A stretch of DNA of 64,000 bases from Viscum album (GCA_963277665.1 OY728153.1:275936250-276000249); one strand, 5' to 3'. Shown: positions 35,171 to 46,159, counted from the stretch's first letter. A program made the numbers and translations. Notes: generated by a model from the sequence alone, not told the origin.

Positions 35171-35181
35171 AGGTAAGTGGT

Positions 35182-36930
35182 TTAGTTTCTAAGGTTCAAA
35201 ATATGGTTCTTGAACAAAATTACAACTAGTGGTTTTATAAATATATCATACACTTGATGACGAGTCCTAAAAAAACCCATTTTTATTTTTTTATCTATAT
35301 TCACCTTTACTAAGTGGTAACAAATTGTGATGTATTTTGTGTGAGAGTCCTGTATGGGTTTGTTTGTCAACTTGACATCACTCTTGCTATCACAATGAAT
35401 TAGAATTGATCATCGAACCAATTCTCTATCATTTTAAAACTACTGATTAATCTATATCAACTCATTAAAGACCTTAGTAACTAAAATATATTCTATGTAT
35501 ACTATGATCTAGGATGAAATATACTGCTTCTTACTTAACCACCCAACAAAATATCTTATAATTAAGAATTCTCCACCACTAGTATATTTTCGATCCATAA
35601 AATATCAATTCCAATTTGTATCTAAACAAGCCACTAATTGTATTTCTCATCACACTTTTGAATCCAAACCATATTTCATTATTCCTTGAATGTACCTAAT
35701 TACCCTCTTCACCCATGATAGATATTCTTCCTTTGGAAAACTCTAAAATCATGCTGCTAATAATTGTATTATAGAAGATATCTAGCCTTATTATTGTGAG
35801 ATATAGTAGGCCCCCAATAATTCTTTGATATAATGTTTAGTCCAATATCTTTATATCCATATGGTTTTTATGTTTCTTTTCAAAATATCATAGAGTGAAA
35901 ACTATTTTGAAATATTTTATTTAGAAATTATATGAAATATCTCTTACATATTTCACTAGTGAGATGAATGTGTAACCTTACCTTTGATGAACTTATAATA
36001 AGAAAATGTAGGTTAACTCTCTAATCATAGAAATCTCATATAATGAATTCATAATATTTTAAAAGTTATTAATGAAATTATATTTATTACAAATAAATAT
36101 GATATCATCCACATAAACCACCACCATAAAAAACTATTCATCTAAAACTTTCACTTATAGGTTGTTATAAAAATATTCTCTATTGAACTATAAATTTTAT
36201 TGATACATATCCAACCATGAATACCAAGACTAAGGAAATTTAATTATTCCGTATACATCCATTTTCAAAATGAAAACCTTTAAATAATTATCCCTAATAA
36301 AAAATCCTACTAGTTGTTTGATTTAGAAATATTCTTTCAAGACATCATTCATAAATTCCTTATTAACATCTATTTTACGGACTATAAACTTAATTTGAAC
36401 AACCAGTACCTAGAAAAGTTTTACTAATTCCATTATTGATAATAAAGAAAATGTTTCCTCAACACCAAATCCTTCAATATGAGAATATCCTTTATATACC
36501 CACATTAATTTATTAGGGAAAACTCTTTTATGTTCATAATACTTTTTTAAAGACCCAATTTGTACCAATCACATTGTGATGTCTATGTCTATCCAAAATC
36601 ACCCATGTTTGATTATTATAAATTTGGTCAGGCTCTTTATTCATGTATTCCACCCATGATTGATCATTAAAGCATTACTTGAATGAATAATATTTTGGCT
36701 ATAGTAATAAAGAAATATGATCATTTATAATCATTATTTGGGCCTGTTTTGGAGTATATTTTTCTCCAATAATGTTTCTTAGTACAAAATAAAATCTTTT
36801 TCTTCTTATTTGAGACACATATTAACTTTATTCAACACCTTTATAAGATACCAACTTTTTCTTCAAGGTACACAATATTTTAATTTTAGTCAGAATCCTT
36901 TGTTTTATCCTAGTGGGAATAACTAATGAG
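35182..36930 (-). pseudogene. Copia relic 2: reverse transcriptase and RNase H
   Basis: Minus-strand motifs from high to low coordinates: GGIHE-RA (start of RT-linked region, near 36640); a VDDI-type centre at about 36105 (FMWMISYLFVINIIS read against YVDDIIFTGNN); SFPKEEYLSWVKRVIRYIQG (near 35700-35750); YFMDRKYTSGGEF (DRKSTSGYCF motif, near 35580-35610); HCDSKSDVKLTNKPI (CDNKSAIxxANNPV motif, near 35350-35395); and the end HTKYITICYHLVKVN...DIFIKPL (near 35215-35340). This is a Ty1/copia type different from relic 1, shown by its 'HxRTKHIEVDCHFVREK...ADIFTKPL'-type end. Gag and integrase are not seen. It is cut on the right by element X. Confidence 0.8.
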
Positions 36931-36949
36931 GACATATAGGAAATGAGGG

Positions 36950-37945
36950 TGTCTAGGGATTGTTTCTATCCTAGAGCCTAAACTTTTGGAGGAAAAAATT
37001 AGGTCTCATTGTTAGTATAAACCATGTGGCCCAGTTTTCATAGTTATAGAAAACCATGCGGGGTGATCCAGTTCACTATTAGGGGTCACACAGTTTAACA
37101 AAACCATGCTATCTCGGTCGAATGACCGTACAGGGCTTAGATAGTGGGATCACATGGGCTGTGCATGTTTTGTCTAACTATGCACTATAAGCCATGTGAG
37201 GTGTATCCCTGAGTAGTGATGTGTACATGGTTGGTGCACGATTCGGAATACCATGTGGCCAAACTTTATAACCATTAAAATTTAGGTGATTTTATATTTT
37301 TTCCACCATAATTTTAAAATGCTAAACCTTTTTTCTTATCTTTTTTCCACTAGAAAACAACCTCTCCTCATACTGTTTGAGCTTTATCCCACACCTAACC
37401 TAGTAATTAAAGGATCTTCTATGTTTGACATCCGATCGATCCACCGATCATCTCTTTGGATCACTATTTGAAAGGGATTTAATAATTTTTTCCTCCCTTT
37501 ATTTATCTTTCCATTTTATCACTATATTTGTACAAGATAATATTCCATATTTTCAGTGTATTTTTTAGTTCATCCATTTTCTTTCGATCTAGACCAAACA
37601 AAGGTCGATACTGGATAAATGTTCTACCACATGAATAAGATAGGTTGTCTATACCTTTTACCTATGTTTTTTTGTCTATTTTACTATCACCATTGTGTTG
37701 TATGTTATACCTTCCAGTTTTTCCTCATAAATTAAACTATAATACATAAATTAATTATTTCACATAATCTGGGTTTCCTTTTAGCACTTACTCATGGTTG
37801 AAGGTTTTCAAACTCAACCCAAGACACCTATAAGGAGTGTTATTTAATTTTCCCCATGTTAAACCACTCCTTTGTGCATGTTATCCCACCACCCTTATAT
37901 TGGGATCCTTTTTAAAATTAAATGAGATAGCTGGAGTGGATCATG
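36950..37945 (+). repeat. Element X 5' LTR, first part
   Basis: Aligns with the first third of the element B LTR. CTGTGCATG...CTAACTATGCAC...GCCATGTGAGGTG at 37161-37203 matches 11771-11840, and ATAGGTTGTCTATACC-type sequence follows as in B. It is interrupted at 37946 by element Y and resumes at 59252. The exact start is unclear (36930-37000). Confidence 0.5.
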
Positions 37946-39098
37946 TGTAATGACCTATTTTTTTAGTAAAATTTATATCTTGAATAAATGTGTTATATTA
38001 TATTATACACATAAAAAATATAGTGAAAACAACAAAGAATTTTTTTTATTACTAATTAATTTTATATTAATATTTAATTAAATTATTTAAAATTCCAAAC
38101 ATTACAACAAGAAAAAAAATATAAAATAGAAAAGTTATAATGAGAAAATATGGATGCCCCCAATCTACTAAAATCATCACCCCCACTAAAAACACTATAG
38201 AGATAAAATAAAATATTAGTAAAACAAGAAACATATAAAATAGTAATATAGAACCTTGAGGGTAATTGGGATGAATATTAAGTGAAATAATGAAATGGTA
38301 TTCATAAGAAGTAAAGTGATTGTTTGAATAGTGACCTGACTATTAGGAATAGAAACATTACCAATGGAAGTAGTAACCTGATCGTTAGAATAGTAATTTT
38401 ACCTCAAATAATAAATTACAATAAAAATAATATTTTATCATGATTAAAATATCTAAATATAAATTTTTTAATTCAAAAAAATATCATGATTAAGAAACTC
38501 AAAGAAAATATATGCACATTTTTAATAAATTATATTTTAAAGCATTTCATAAAAATCATTATTCTTATATTAAAACTCAAAATTACCCATTTTAGAAATT
38601 TATTTTGATAAAAATAATATAATTTTGTCAATAATTACATATAAATTTTCAAAGGGTGATGTTTTGGTAATTTTATGAAATACCTCAATTTTCGATTGAA
38701 TAGTAAAAATACAGTTTTTCACATAAATAGTGTAACTCAAATTACATCATTCATGATGTAATAATTACATAATACTTTATATAACATTATTTTCATACAT
38801 GGTATATTTAATTTCATAATTTTTTCAAAAAAATAAAATAAAATCAATTTCCAAACCTAAAAATAACTTTCCAAAAACTAAAGTAAAAAGTGATTCCTTG
38901 AAATAACAAATTTTATTTCCTTCCACTTTTCGTATTAATAAACTAATTAATTTGAATTATAAAAGTGTTTTAAAGTCTTAAAATAATTATATTATATTAA
39001 TAAATGATTTCTATTGTCAAAAAATTACTATTAAAAGTTTTACCTTTGATATATTATTTTATTTCGTATTTTATTCCAAAAATACCCCTATTCTCAAG

Positions 39099-39106
39099 TA
39101 TAAATA
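39099..39106 (+). promoter_or_regulatory. TATA box of element Y (5' LTR)
   Basis: TATAAATA followed by a pyrimidine-rich CCCCTCTATCTATCC stretch. The same layout (TATAAAAA, then CCCTTCTCCCTCCCC) is at 57507-57514 in the 3' LTR. Conserved placement supports a promoter role. Confidence 0.6.
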
Positions 39107-39430
39107 ACCCCTCTATCTATCCTTGGAAAACCACCCCTCACACCCATTAAAAATTAAAATATCTGCCTAAATATTCCCACTTAATCTTCTTATAATCCAT
39201 AGGTAAATTTTGGAGCAATTCCTTCTCCAATCACTAATGAGTTATAGTGTCGCACAAGAGAAGCTACATCAGGGATTAATTAAGTTCTCATCCACTTATC
39301 TCATTTTCTTCTTCTTCCTCTGCAATTTCCTTTTCCACAAACAATTTAAAAACAAAACATTTAAATAATTAATTATTAAGAAATTTAACATTATACTAAT
39401 TATGTTATTATAATGTAATAATCATACTAC

Positions 39431-39435
39431 TATAT
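39431..39435 (+). repeat. Left target-site duplication of element Z (TATAT)
   Basis: TATAT directly before TGTAACATCCC. TATAT at 50240-50244 directly follows the 3' LTR end CCTTATA. The target was a TA-rich site: the uninterrupted Y 3' LTR has a long TA run here (57834-57865). Because flank and LTR end are both TA-rich, the boundary could shift by two bases. Confidence 0.8.
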
Positions 39436-41061
39436 TGTAACATCCCAGGCAAATAAAGAATAACAAAATTTCATATTTATTAATATTTGCGAATTAAATA
39501 TTAATTTTAATTAAAAGGGGTTTCTATGTTCGATAGCGTACTCGATACGCAACGATGAGTTTCTTTGAAAACTTACGTTGCACACTAGTAATATAATAAT
39601 ATTATTTTAAATGGTAGTTAACACATAGCCGTTGTATTGCTGGGAATGGATAGAAATAACTAAAATATTATTATATATGTTTTTTAAATTTTTTTACTTT
39701 TATCTAATAAAAGATAAAGGCTTAAAATACGGAAAGAATTCAATTTTAGGCATATATGCCCTAATTTTCACTAAAGGTTCACTTATCGCCTTTTGATGGA
39801 GAACCGTCATTAAATATAGTTTTGTTCACTCTTATACATTCTATTGGACCAAATAAAACTATTCTTTAGAATCGGGACATCAAAATTTACTTTGTGTAAA
39901 GTTTTTGGTATCTTTCCGATAAAGTTCATTTTTTTAAATGAATAGTGTAAAATGTTGTATTTTAATTCAAAACCTTTTTTAATCTAATTTATTTATATGA
40001 TTAGATTATCTTTTGAATTGGTTTTAAAGTGAAATTAGAATATATTTTTACCATTAAATCCAATAGTGGTCGTTGGAATTAATTTCACTTTGAAGTCAGA
40101 CTTAAACTAGTGTCAATCTTTTGATACTTATTGTTCCATAAAAACACGCTATTTGTCATGACAGCGGGAATTAATTATTAAATTAATTAATGTGAATTAT
40201 ATTTTTTGAATTTTGTAAAATAAACTTCATTTTTGAATTCGGAATATCAAATATAGCTTAGGGTTAATTTTTGGTATTTTTCTGAAAAACTTCAATTTTT
40301 GATGAATAGTGAAACCACTAAGTGGTACTTATAAAAACTGATTTTTCGTTTAAATGAAATTTTACCACTTCTGTGTTTTGAATTTCAAAAATACAACATA
40401 CATGGTTTTCATTAAGAAGTAAAATTTGGTTCAATGAGATTAAAATAATATTTTGGTGAATAGTAACTTTTAAGTTTTTAATCGCGATTAGAGGTAATTA
40501 GTGCAATTTAAGGCCAAAATGATATTATAATAAAATGAAAATACCTTGAAACATGTCCTACCCTTATTGGATGTGTCATGGAAGACCAAGAAAAGCCATG
40601 GGTCAACTTGGGGACCCCATGGAGCCACTTTGGTTGGGTAATGACATAAATAACCTTTTATTTAATGTTAAAGTAAAAATGACACACACATGAGATGTTT
40701 TACTAAAACAATTTTTACATGGGGTTATACAAGTCCGATGTTTGACTATAAATAGTCATTGGAAAGCTAACAAAATTTCCTACATCATAATATTTTTTTA
40801 TAATTTTTAGACATTAAATAAATTAAATTATTTATGACATCATGATGATGCAGCGATGACCTCATTATTTAACGATTTAAATAAAATGGAAAGATAATGT
40901 AATATCTAAGACCTACACATGTCAAAAACCTATTGGATGAGTGGATTTATAACCCTTATCACCTTATCCTAGAAATACATCAATGTCGGACCTCTTAAAT
41001 CCGAATACCATTTTAAAATAAAGTGACGTTTCTTTACTTTCCAAGAGTGCCCCTCCTCTCT

Positions 41062-41069
41062 TATAAAAG
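41062..41069 (+). promoter_or_regulatory. TATA box of element Z (5' LTR)
   Basis: TATAAAAG between a pyrimidine run (CCCCTCCTCTCT) and CCCCCACCTCTACC. The same arrangement is at 47801-47808 in the 3' LTR. A good match to a plant TATA box, with initiation expected 25-35 bp downstream in the CT-rich stretch. Confidence 0.7.
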
Positions 41070-41771
41070 GCCCCCACCTCTACCTCCTTACCCACACTCC
41101 CAAATCCTTTGGCTCGGACAACCCCTACCCATTTTGGCTCTCCACATCCATCTCTTACTCATTGAAGCCTCACTTTGGGCAGAAGTCTTCCCAAGGAAGC
41201 CTTTGAGCTCAAACCAAGGGGAGTTACCCGATTTTAAGGTAATGCCTTCTTTTGAGTCCTTTTGTTTTATTTTGCTTCTCCAACCCCCTAAACTCTTTTT
41301 ATTATTTTATTTTGTAAAAACTCAAGTATTCTCAATATAATAGGATGTTGTTATAAGAAGGATTCGAGATACACTTACACACACCTACATCTAATGGTTA
41401 AATAACATACTGTTTCCGTGGGTGTCGAATTTCTGCCTCCCGAAACGATGATTGTTCAACATTCTTTTAACACCTTCAAAGGTGGCCATGAAGATGACAC
41501 TATATTTATATATGATATATAATATGTTTTTATTTTCCTTAATCTTCTGTATTTTTCATTTTGGGCATACCTTTTTGGTTTCCATTATGGGTAAACACGA
41601 TATCTTCATTTAAGGAAGTGCGGACTACCGCCCCCTCAAAGTGATGTGATTCGTTAATGCCATATGTGGGATGTATAAAGGATGGGTTTAAAGTTATTAT
41701 ATATGATGTTATACTGGAATTATAATATACCTCTATATCATTATTATTTCTTTCCATTAATTTATGAGATA

Positions 41772-41836
41772 GAAATGAAAGTAGCATTCATGTGTACGTA
41801 CGACTTACCGTCTCCATGAACGGTGCATTTCATTTC
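41772..41836 (+). repeat. Stem-loop module 1 in element Z 5' LTR
   Basis: Left arm GAAATGAAAGTAGCATTCATG (21 nt; 41772-41792) and right arm from CATGAACGG to CATTTCATTTC (41815-41836) form an imperfect inverted repeat. The loop contains the palindrome GTACGTAC. A second module follows 208 bp later, and both recur in the 3' LTR at 48511-48574 and 48719-48783. Confidence 0.8.
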
Positions 41837-41979
41837 TTATCCCCAAATGTAATGTACTATTAAAAGTAAATGTATATAATGGATATATATAATGAATGAT
41901 ACATCTAAATGATGAATATAATTCTAGAATTAAAATATACATACCTCTCATTTAGTTTTAATTCTATTAATATGACAAA

Positions 41980-42044
41980 GAAATGAAAGTAGCGTTCATG
42001 CGTACGTACGGCTTACCGTCTCCATGAACGGTGCATTTCATTTC
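41980..42044 (+). repeat. Stem-loop module 2 in element Z 5' LTR
   Basis: Same arms as module 1 with a few substitutions (GTTCATG for ATTCATG, GCGTACGTACGG loop). The two modules and the DNA between them make a tandem duplication with a period of about 208 bp. Confidence 0.8.
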
Positions 42045-42883
42045 TTACCTCTAAATGATTATGTAATATTATAAATACATGTATATGCTGGATATATATG
42101 ATATATATTCTATCCAAATCAGGAATTTCATTCTGGATATAAAGAACCTTTGACCACACGAACAACATGTAATTGTAAGAAGTCCACTTTCAACTTAAGA
42201 ACCAAATATCGACAAAACAAACATTATTAACTTAAATGGTTACATAATGTTTATAACATTGAAATAAATGACATAAAAGGAATAATGAACTTTAAAAAGG
42301 TTCTTAATCAAGTAGAAATTAACTCAAGTTTATTATTCAGGACGTTAAAGAATGATCGAGTCAAGTCGGACCCGAGGTAAGGGACTTCATCTCAATATCC
42401 TTTCATTGAGGCATATTTCATTTTATACACAACATTATTTTATACGGTGTATAAACCTCTTTGAATTTTACTTTCATACAAAAGGAATCTTTTTCTACGA
42501 AGCGTTTTACTAAATGGAAAAAGGAATGTTTCTTTTATCGTACGTGGTGACAACGAACTTTTCCGCCACCGCGAGTATTATTTGGTCTTTGGATTCCTCA
42601 ACAAGCCGTAATGTTTTTTAAAATGAAATAAATACCATATACTATTTTATGTATTTTGGTATTGAAAATGGTTTTTATAATGGATTTTTCTATGACAATA
42701 TATTTGAGTGATATACTGTGATCAAAGTGTGGAAATGTTTTCTTTCCTTTATGTTTGCTTTATGTCTTATGATTTTATAATGGTACTTGGACTTTTGACG
42801 GGTGGTTACATGATGAACCATATAACGGGTGGTGCCGTGAGTACCAGGAGGAGTGGTTACGTTATAACCTCTAATGCATTGGG

Positions 42884-42998
42884 TATGGAAGTCGGCCGTA
42901 TGACTATTCCAATAAGTATGTATGGAAATTGGCCGTAGGGCTATTCCATTAAGTGATATGTGTGGAAGTCGACTGCATGGTTATTCCACTTACGTATG
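42884..42998 (+). repeat. Three-unit 37-40-bp tandem repeat in element Z 5' LTR
   Basis: Units start TATGGAAGTCGGCCG (42884), TATGGAAATTGGCCG (42921) and TGTGGAAGTCGACTG (42961). Each has a CTATTCCA/TTATTCCA section and a final AAGT-ATATG. GGAAGT...ATTCCA forms a short inverted repeat inside each unit. Repeated at 49623-49737. Confidence 0.8.
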
Positions 42999-43502
42999 TT
43001 TATGTCCCAAGTTACCTTTATATATGTTATGTGTTATTTATATGGGGTTTATGGTAATCCTTTGGTTACAAAAAGGTAAGTAATGATACTTTATTCAGTG
43101 AAGAGTTTTTACTACTTCATGAAGGTGAAGGTATTACTTTGATAGAGTATACATGGTTTACTTGATGTTTGAAAAACTAACAGTTTTCATTCTTTGTGTA
43201 TCCCTTACTGAGCTTTTTATGCTCACCCTAAGTTTTTTTGAAATGTTTTTCACAGGACTTAATGTGGAATAAGGTCAAGGATGGGATCAAGGTAATGTCA
43301 TGCTATATAAAACATGGAACTAGACATGTTTCTTTTTAAGAGTTTTTTTTATGGAAACTTAGTAGAAGTGTCTACTTTGTAATCTTTTGAGATGTAATAG
43401 TTATGTTCTAATTCTCTAAAACTCTAAACCTGAAAAGATCCTCAATGTGAATTATTCATTTAATTCAATATTAAGCATGGTTTAAGGCCGGGGCCTTATA
43501 GT

Positions 43503-43514
43503 TGGTATCAAAGG
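43503..43514 (+). other. Primer binding site of element Z
   Basis: TGGTATCAAAGG two bases after the 5' LTR end. It matches the Met-tRNA site TGGTATCAGAGC in the first eight bases and at two of the last four. Confidence 0.88.
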
Positions 43515-43632
43515 TCAGTTTAGACAAATTTAGGTGTTAGAAAAGTGTTAAATTATAAGATAATTTATGGTATGATTGAAATGATATAGCATTTAAAGAT
43601 TACCATGTTGCTTTGCCTAAGATATTTCTATG

Positions 43633-43788
43633 ATGAGAATGGTTTTCCATAGAGGAAACGGAGAATCTTTTCTGGGAAGGCATACAGAGTTGAATGACTT
43701 TCCGAATCAGCAACCATAGATGGTCGGAATCAGAATTGAGCAGTTTACTGCACTGATGGATCAGTTGAATCAGGTGATAAATGGAGGT
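43633..43788 (+). pseudogene. gag: Element Z gag start (N-terminal fragment)
   Basis: From an ATG at 43633 the frame reads MRMVFHRGNGESF...ELNDFPNQQP, stop, then MVGIRIEQFTALMDQLNQ before jumping into RT sequence. The MDQLNQ-type helix matches the beginning of chromovirus gag, whose main body, knuckle and the protease are absent. The junction with RT lies at about 43783-43788. In a complete element the next 2.5-3 kb would encode capsid, nucleocapsid, protease and the RT fingers. Confidence 0.65.
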
Positions 43789-44105
43789 TGTGTTTATTGA
43801 AGATATTTTGGTGTTTTGTAAAAGTAGAGAGGATTATTAAAGTCATTTAAGGGTTATCTTGAAAACCTTAAAAGAAAAGAAACTATATGGAAAATTCAGT
43901 AAGTGTGAGTTTTGATAACAACAAATTTCCTTCCTTGGTCACATTGTTTAAAAAAGTGGAATAACTGTTGATCCTGCGAAAACAAAAGTTGTTGAAGAAT
44001 AGCCAAGACCCACAAATGTAACCGAGATCCGTAGTTTTCTTGGGTTGGCAGGTTACTACTGAAGGTTGGTTGAAAATTTTTCACGGTTATCTAGTCCAAT
44101 GACTA
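43789..44105 (+). pseudogene. Element Z reverse transcriptase, C-terminal part
   Basis: Begins at the catalytic site as VVFIEDILVFCKSRED. The family has FIDD, so the first catalytic Asp is Glu. It continues HLRVILKTLKEKKLYGKFSK, CEF, a stop, FLGHIV, a stop, SGITVDPAKTKVVEE and RPTNVTEIRSFLGLAGYY. Three or more stops are present. The N-terminal half of RT (fingers and part of palm) is deleted, so this piece could not work even if the stops were absent. Confidence 0.85.
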
Positions 44106-44515
44106 AGCTAACTCGTAAGGGTGTTAAGTTCATCTGGACAAAAGAATGTGATGATTGTTTTCAGGAGTTGAAAAGAATATTGGTGAATGCTCCAATTTTG
44201 GAACTTCCTTCCAGGAATGGTGAGTTTGTTATATACAGTGATGCTTTGTTGAAGGGACTTGGCTGTGTCCTTATGAAAAATGATCAGTTAATTGCTTATG
44301 CTTCACGTCAGTTGAAAAATCATGAGGTAAATTACCCTACACATGATTTGGAATTAGCTGCTGTTGTTTTTGCTTTAAAAATTTTGAGGCATCATTTGTT
44401 TGGAGTAAAGTGTGAAATATATACTGATCACAAAATTTTAAAGTATATATTCACTCAGAAAGAATTGAACATGAGACAGAGGAGATGGCTGGAATTAATC
44501 AAGTATTATGATTGA
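44106..44515 (+). pseudogene. Element Z RNase H
   Basis: Open over the domain (149 aa from 44066). Motifs in order: the RT-RNase H link [38 protein letters not shown] (YSDAS with the Ser changed to Leu), [39 protein letters not shown] and [19 protein letters not shown], then [13 protein letters not shown] before a TGA. Catalytic acidic residues at SDA, HDLEL and TDH are present. It is the best preserved RNase H in the window. RNase H degrades the RNA strand of the cDNA hybrid. Confidence 0.9.
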
Positions 44516-45050
44516 ACAATTCACTACCATCCGGGAAAAGAAAATAAAGTGGCCAATGCTTTGAGTCGAAAAAGTAATGCTTCATTAGCAATGTTGCGTT
44601 TGGAACGTGATCCTTTGTTTAAGGATTTGATGAACTTTGGCATAGAAGCTGTTGGTGTAGGAAGTTCTTCTGTTTTGTTTCAGGTATCAGTGAGATCATC
44701 TCTATCAGATAGAATCAAGCAAGCATAGAAGCAAGACAGTGAGTTGCAGAAAAAGGGTAGAGCTGGTTCAGAAAGGTAAGTTGCCTGAATTCAACATTGA
44801 TAGTGATTGTGTTTTGAGATTTGGGAAGAGATTGTGTGTGCCTTGTGATTCATAGTTTAAGAGGGAGTTGTTATGTGAAGCTCATAGTTCTCCGTTTTTA
44901 GTTCATCCTGGTAGTACTAAGATGTACAGGGATCTGCGGGACTATTACTGGTGGGATGGAATGAAAAGAGATATTGCTGATTTTACTATGAAGTGTTTGA
45001 CTTGTCAGCAGGTTAAGGCAGATCGGAAATTACCGAAAGGGATGCTTTAG
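44516..45050 (+). pseudogene. Element Z connection region and integrase zinc finger
   Basis: After the TGA the frame continues TIHYHPGKENKVANALSRKS and SLAMLRLERDP, with a frameshift near 44750. From 44868 the frame is clean: EAHSSPFLVHPGSTKMYRDL...YYWWDGMKRDIADFTM, then KCLTCQQVKAD. The HHCC zinc-binding residues (HSSPFLVH and CLTC) are all present. A TAG at 45048-45050 replaces the Gln normally found before PLPxPEW, consistent with CAG to TAG. Confidence 0.88.
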
Positions 45051-45475
45051 CCTTTACCAGTGCCAGAGTGGAAATGGGAAAATATATCCATGGACTTTGT
45101 TGTGGGATTACCGAGGACATCTCGAGGTAATAATGCAATCTGGGTTATTGTTGATCGCTTGACTAAATCTGCTCATTTCCTTGCTATACAAGATACTTTT
45201 TCCCTAGATCAACTTTCCCGTTTGTATCTTAAAGAGATAGTCGGGTTACATGGAGTTCCTCTCTCCATTGTATCTGACCGTGATCCCAGGTTTACTTATA
45301 ACTTTTGGAAAGGCCTTCAGAAGTCGTTGGGTACTGAATTAAATTTTAGTACAGCTTTTCATCCTCAATCAGATGGACAGTCAGAACGAACAATTCAGAC
45401 CTTAGAGGATATGATACGAGCTTGTTCGATGGATTATCAGGGAAGTTGGGACCAACATCTTTCTTTGGTTTAGTT
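45051..45475 (+). pseudogene. Element Z integrase catalytic core
   Basis: In the same frame as the zinc finger: [15 protein letters not shown] (first catalytic Asp), [36 protein letters not shown] (second Asp) and [20 protein letters not shown] (catalytic Glu in SERTIQ). All three residues of the D,D,E triad are present. A TAG at 45474 breaks the frame between SLV and FSYNNSFHSSI. The core joins the cDNA ends to target DNA. Except for the two TAG codons the integrase reads through from 44868 to 46130, which fits its status as the youngest element. Confidence 0.92.
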
Positions 45476-46130
45476 TTCTTATAATAACAGTTTTCATTCC
45501 AGTATACAGATGGAACCATTTGAGGCATTATATGGGAAGCGGTGTCGAACTCCAGCAATTTGGGATGAAGTGGGTGAAAGGAAGCTGATGGGACCAGAAT
45601 TGGTAGAAGAGATGGCAGAAAAAGTTCAGTTGATTCAGAAGCACATGAGAACAGCTCAGAGCAGGCAGAAGAGTTATGCAGATAATCAGAGGAAGGATCT
45701 ATCTTTCGAGGTAGGTGATCATGTTTTTCTCAAGGTTTCTCTATGGAAAAGTGTGATGAGATTTAATAAGAAAGGAAATCTGAGTCCAAGGTTCATTGGA
45801 CCATATGAAATTCTGGAGAGAGTTGGATCAGTTGCATACAGAGTGGCATTACCTCCGAGTCTATCTCAGGTACACAATGTTTTTCATGTTTTGATGCTGA
45901 GAAAGTATATGCCAGATCCATCTCATGTTTTGAGTCCAGAGATAGTTCAGCTAGAAGAGAACCTATCTTATGAAGAAAAACCAGTCCAGATTCTTGACCG
46001 AAGAGAGCAAGTGTTGCTAAATAAGGTAATTCTCCAGGTAAAGGTTTTGTGGAAAAACCATATGGATGAAGATGCAACATGGGAATATGAAAATGCTATG
46101 AGGGATAAATACCCCCACTTATTTCGATAA
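45476..46130 (+). pseudogene. Element Z integrase C-terminus with chromodomain-like tail
   Basis: An open frame of 206 aa from 45510. It contains EALYGKRCRTPAIWDEVGE, the arm KHMRTAQSRQKSYADNQRK, FEVGDHVFLKVS, RFIGPYEILERVGSVAYRVA and VHNVFHVLMLRKYM. The closing segment EKPVQILDRREQVL...VILQVKVLWKNHM and DEDATWEYENAMRDKYPHLF is the chromodomain-like tail of plant chromoviruses, which is thought to guide insertion. It ends with TAA at 46128-46130, 30 bp before the polypurine tract, the normal arrangement. Confidence 0.92.
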
Positions 46131-46159
46131 GTGAATAAAATTGCGAGGACGCAATTCCC

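Larger units (their letters stand above)
37946..39435 (+). repeat. Element Y 5' LTR, first part
   Basis: Starts TGTAATGACCTATTTTTTTAG, against TGTAACAAACCATTTTTTTAG in the 3' LTR. Matches 56427-57840 with moderate divergence. It includes a TATA box and a transcribed-leader-like segment (GTGTCGCACAAGAGAAGC near 39248). It stops at the TATAT target used by element Z. Confidence 0.85.
39436..43500 (+). repeat. Element Z 5' LTR (4,065 bp)
   Basis: Starts TGTAACATCCCAGG and ends GGCCGGGGCCTTATA, with TA instead of the usual CA. Contains a TATA box (41062-41069), two stem-loop modules (41772-41836, 41980-42044) and a three-unit repeat (42884-42998). The part after the TATA box (GAGCTCAAACCAAGGGG, then TTACCCGATTTTAAGGTAA) looks like a transcribed leader. 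Several open frames of 76-105 aa inside it are not conserved genes. Confidence 0.93.

Noticed and set aside
41023..41340. 105-aa open frame, also seen at 47759-48073 (104 aa)
   Set aside because: Begins at the TATA-box region and covers the untranslated leader of the Z LTR. The two copies diverge at the C-terminus through indels and match no family.
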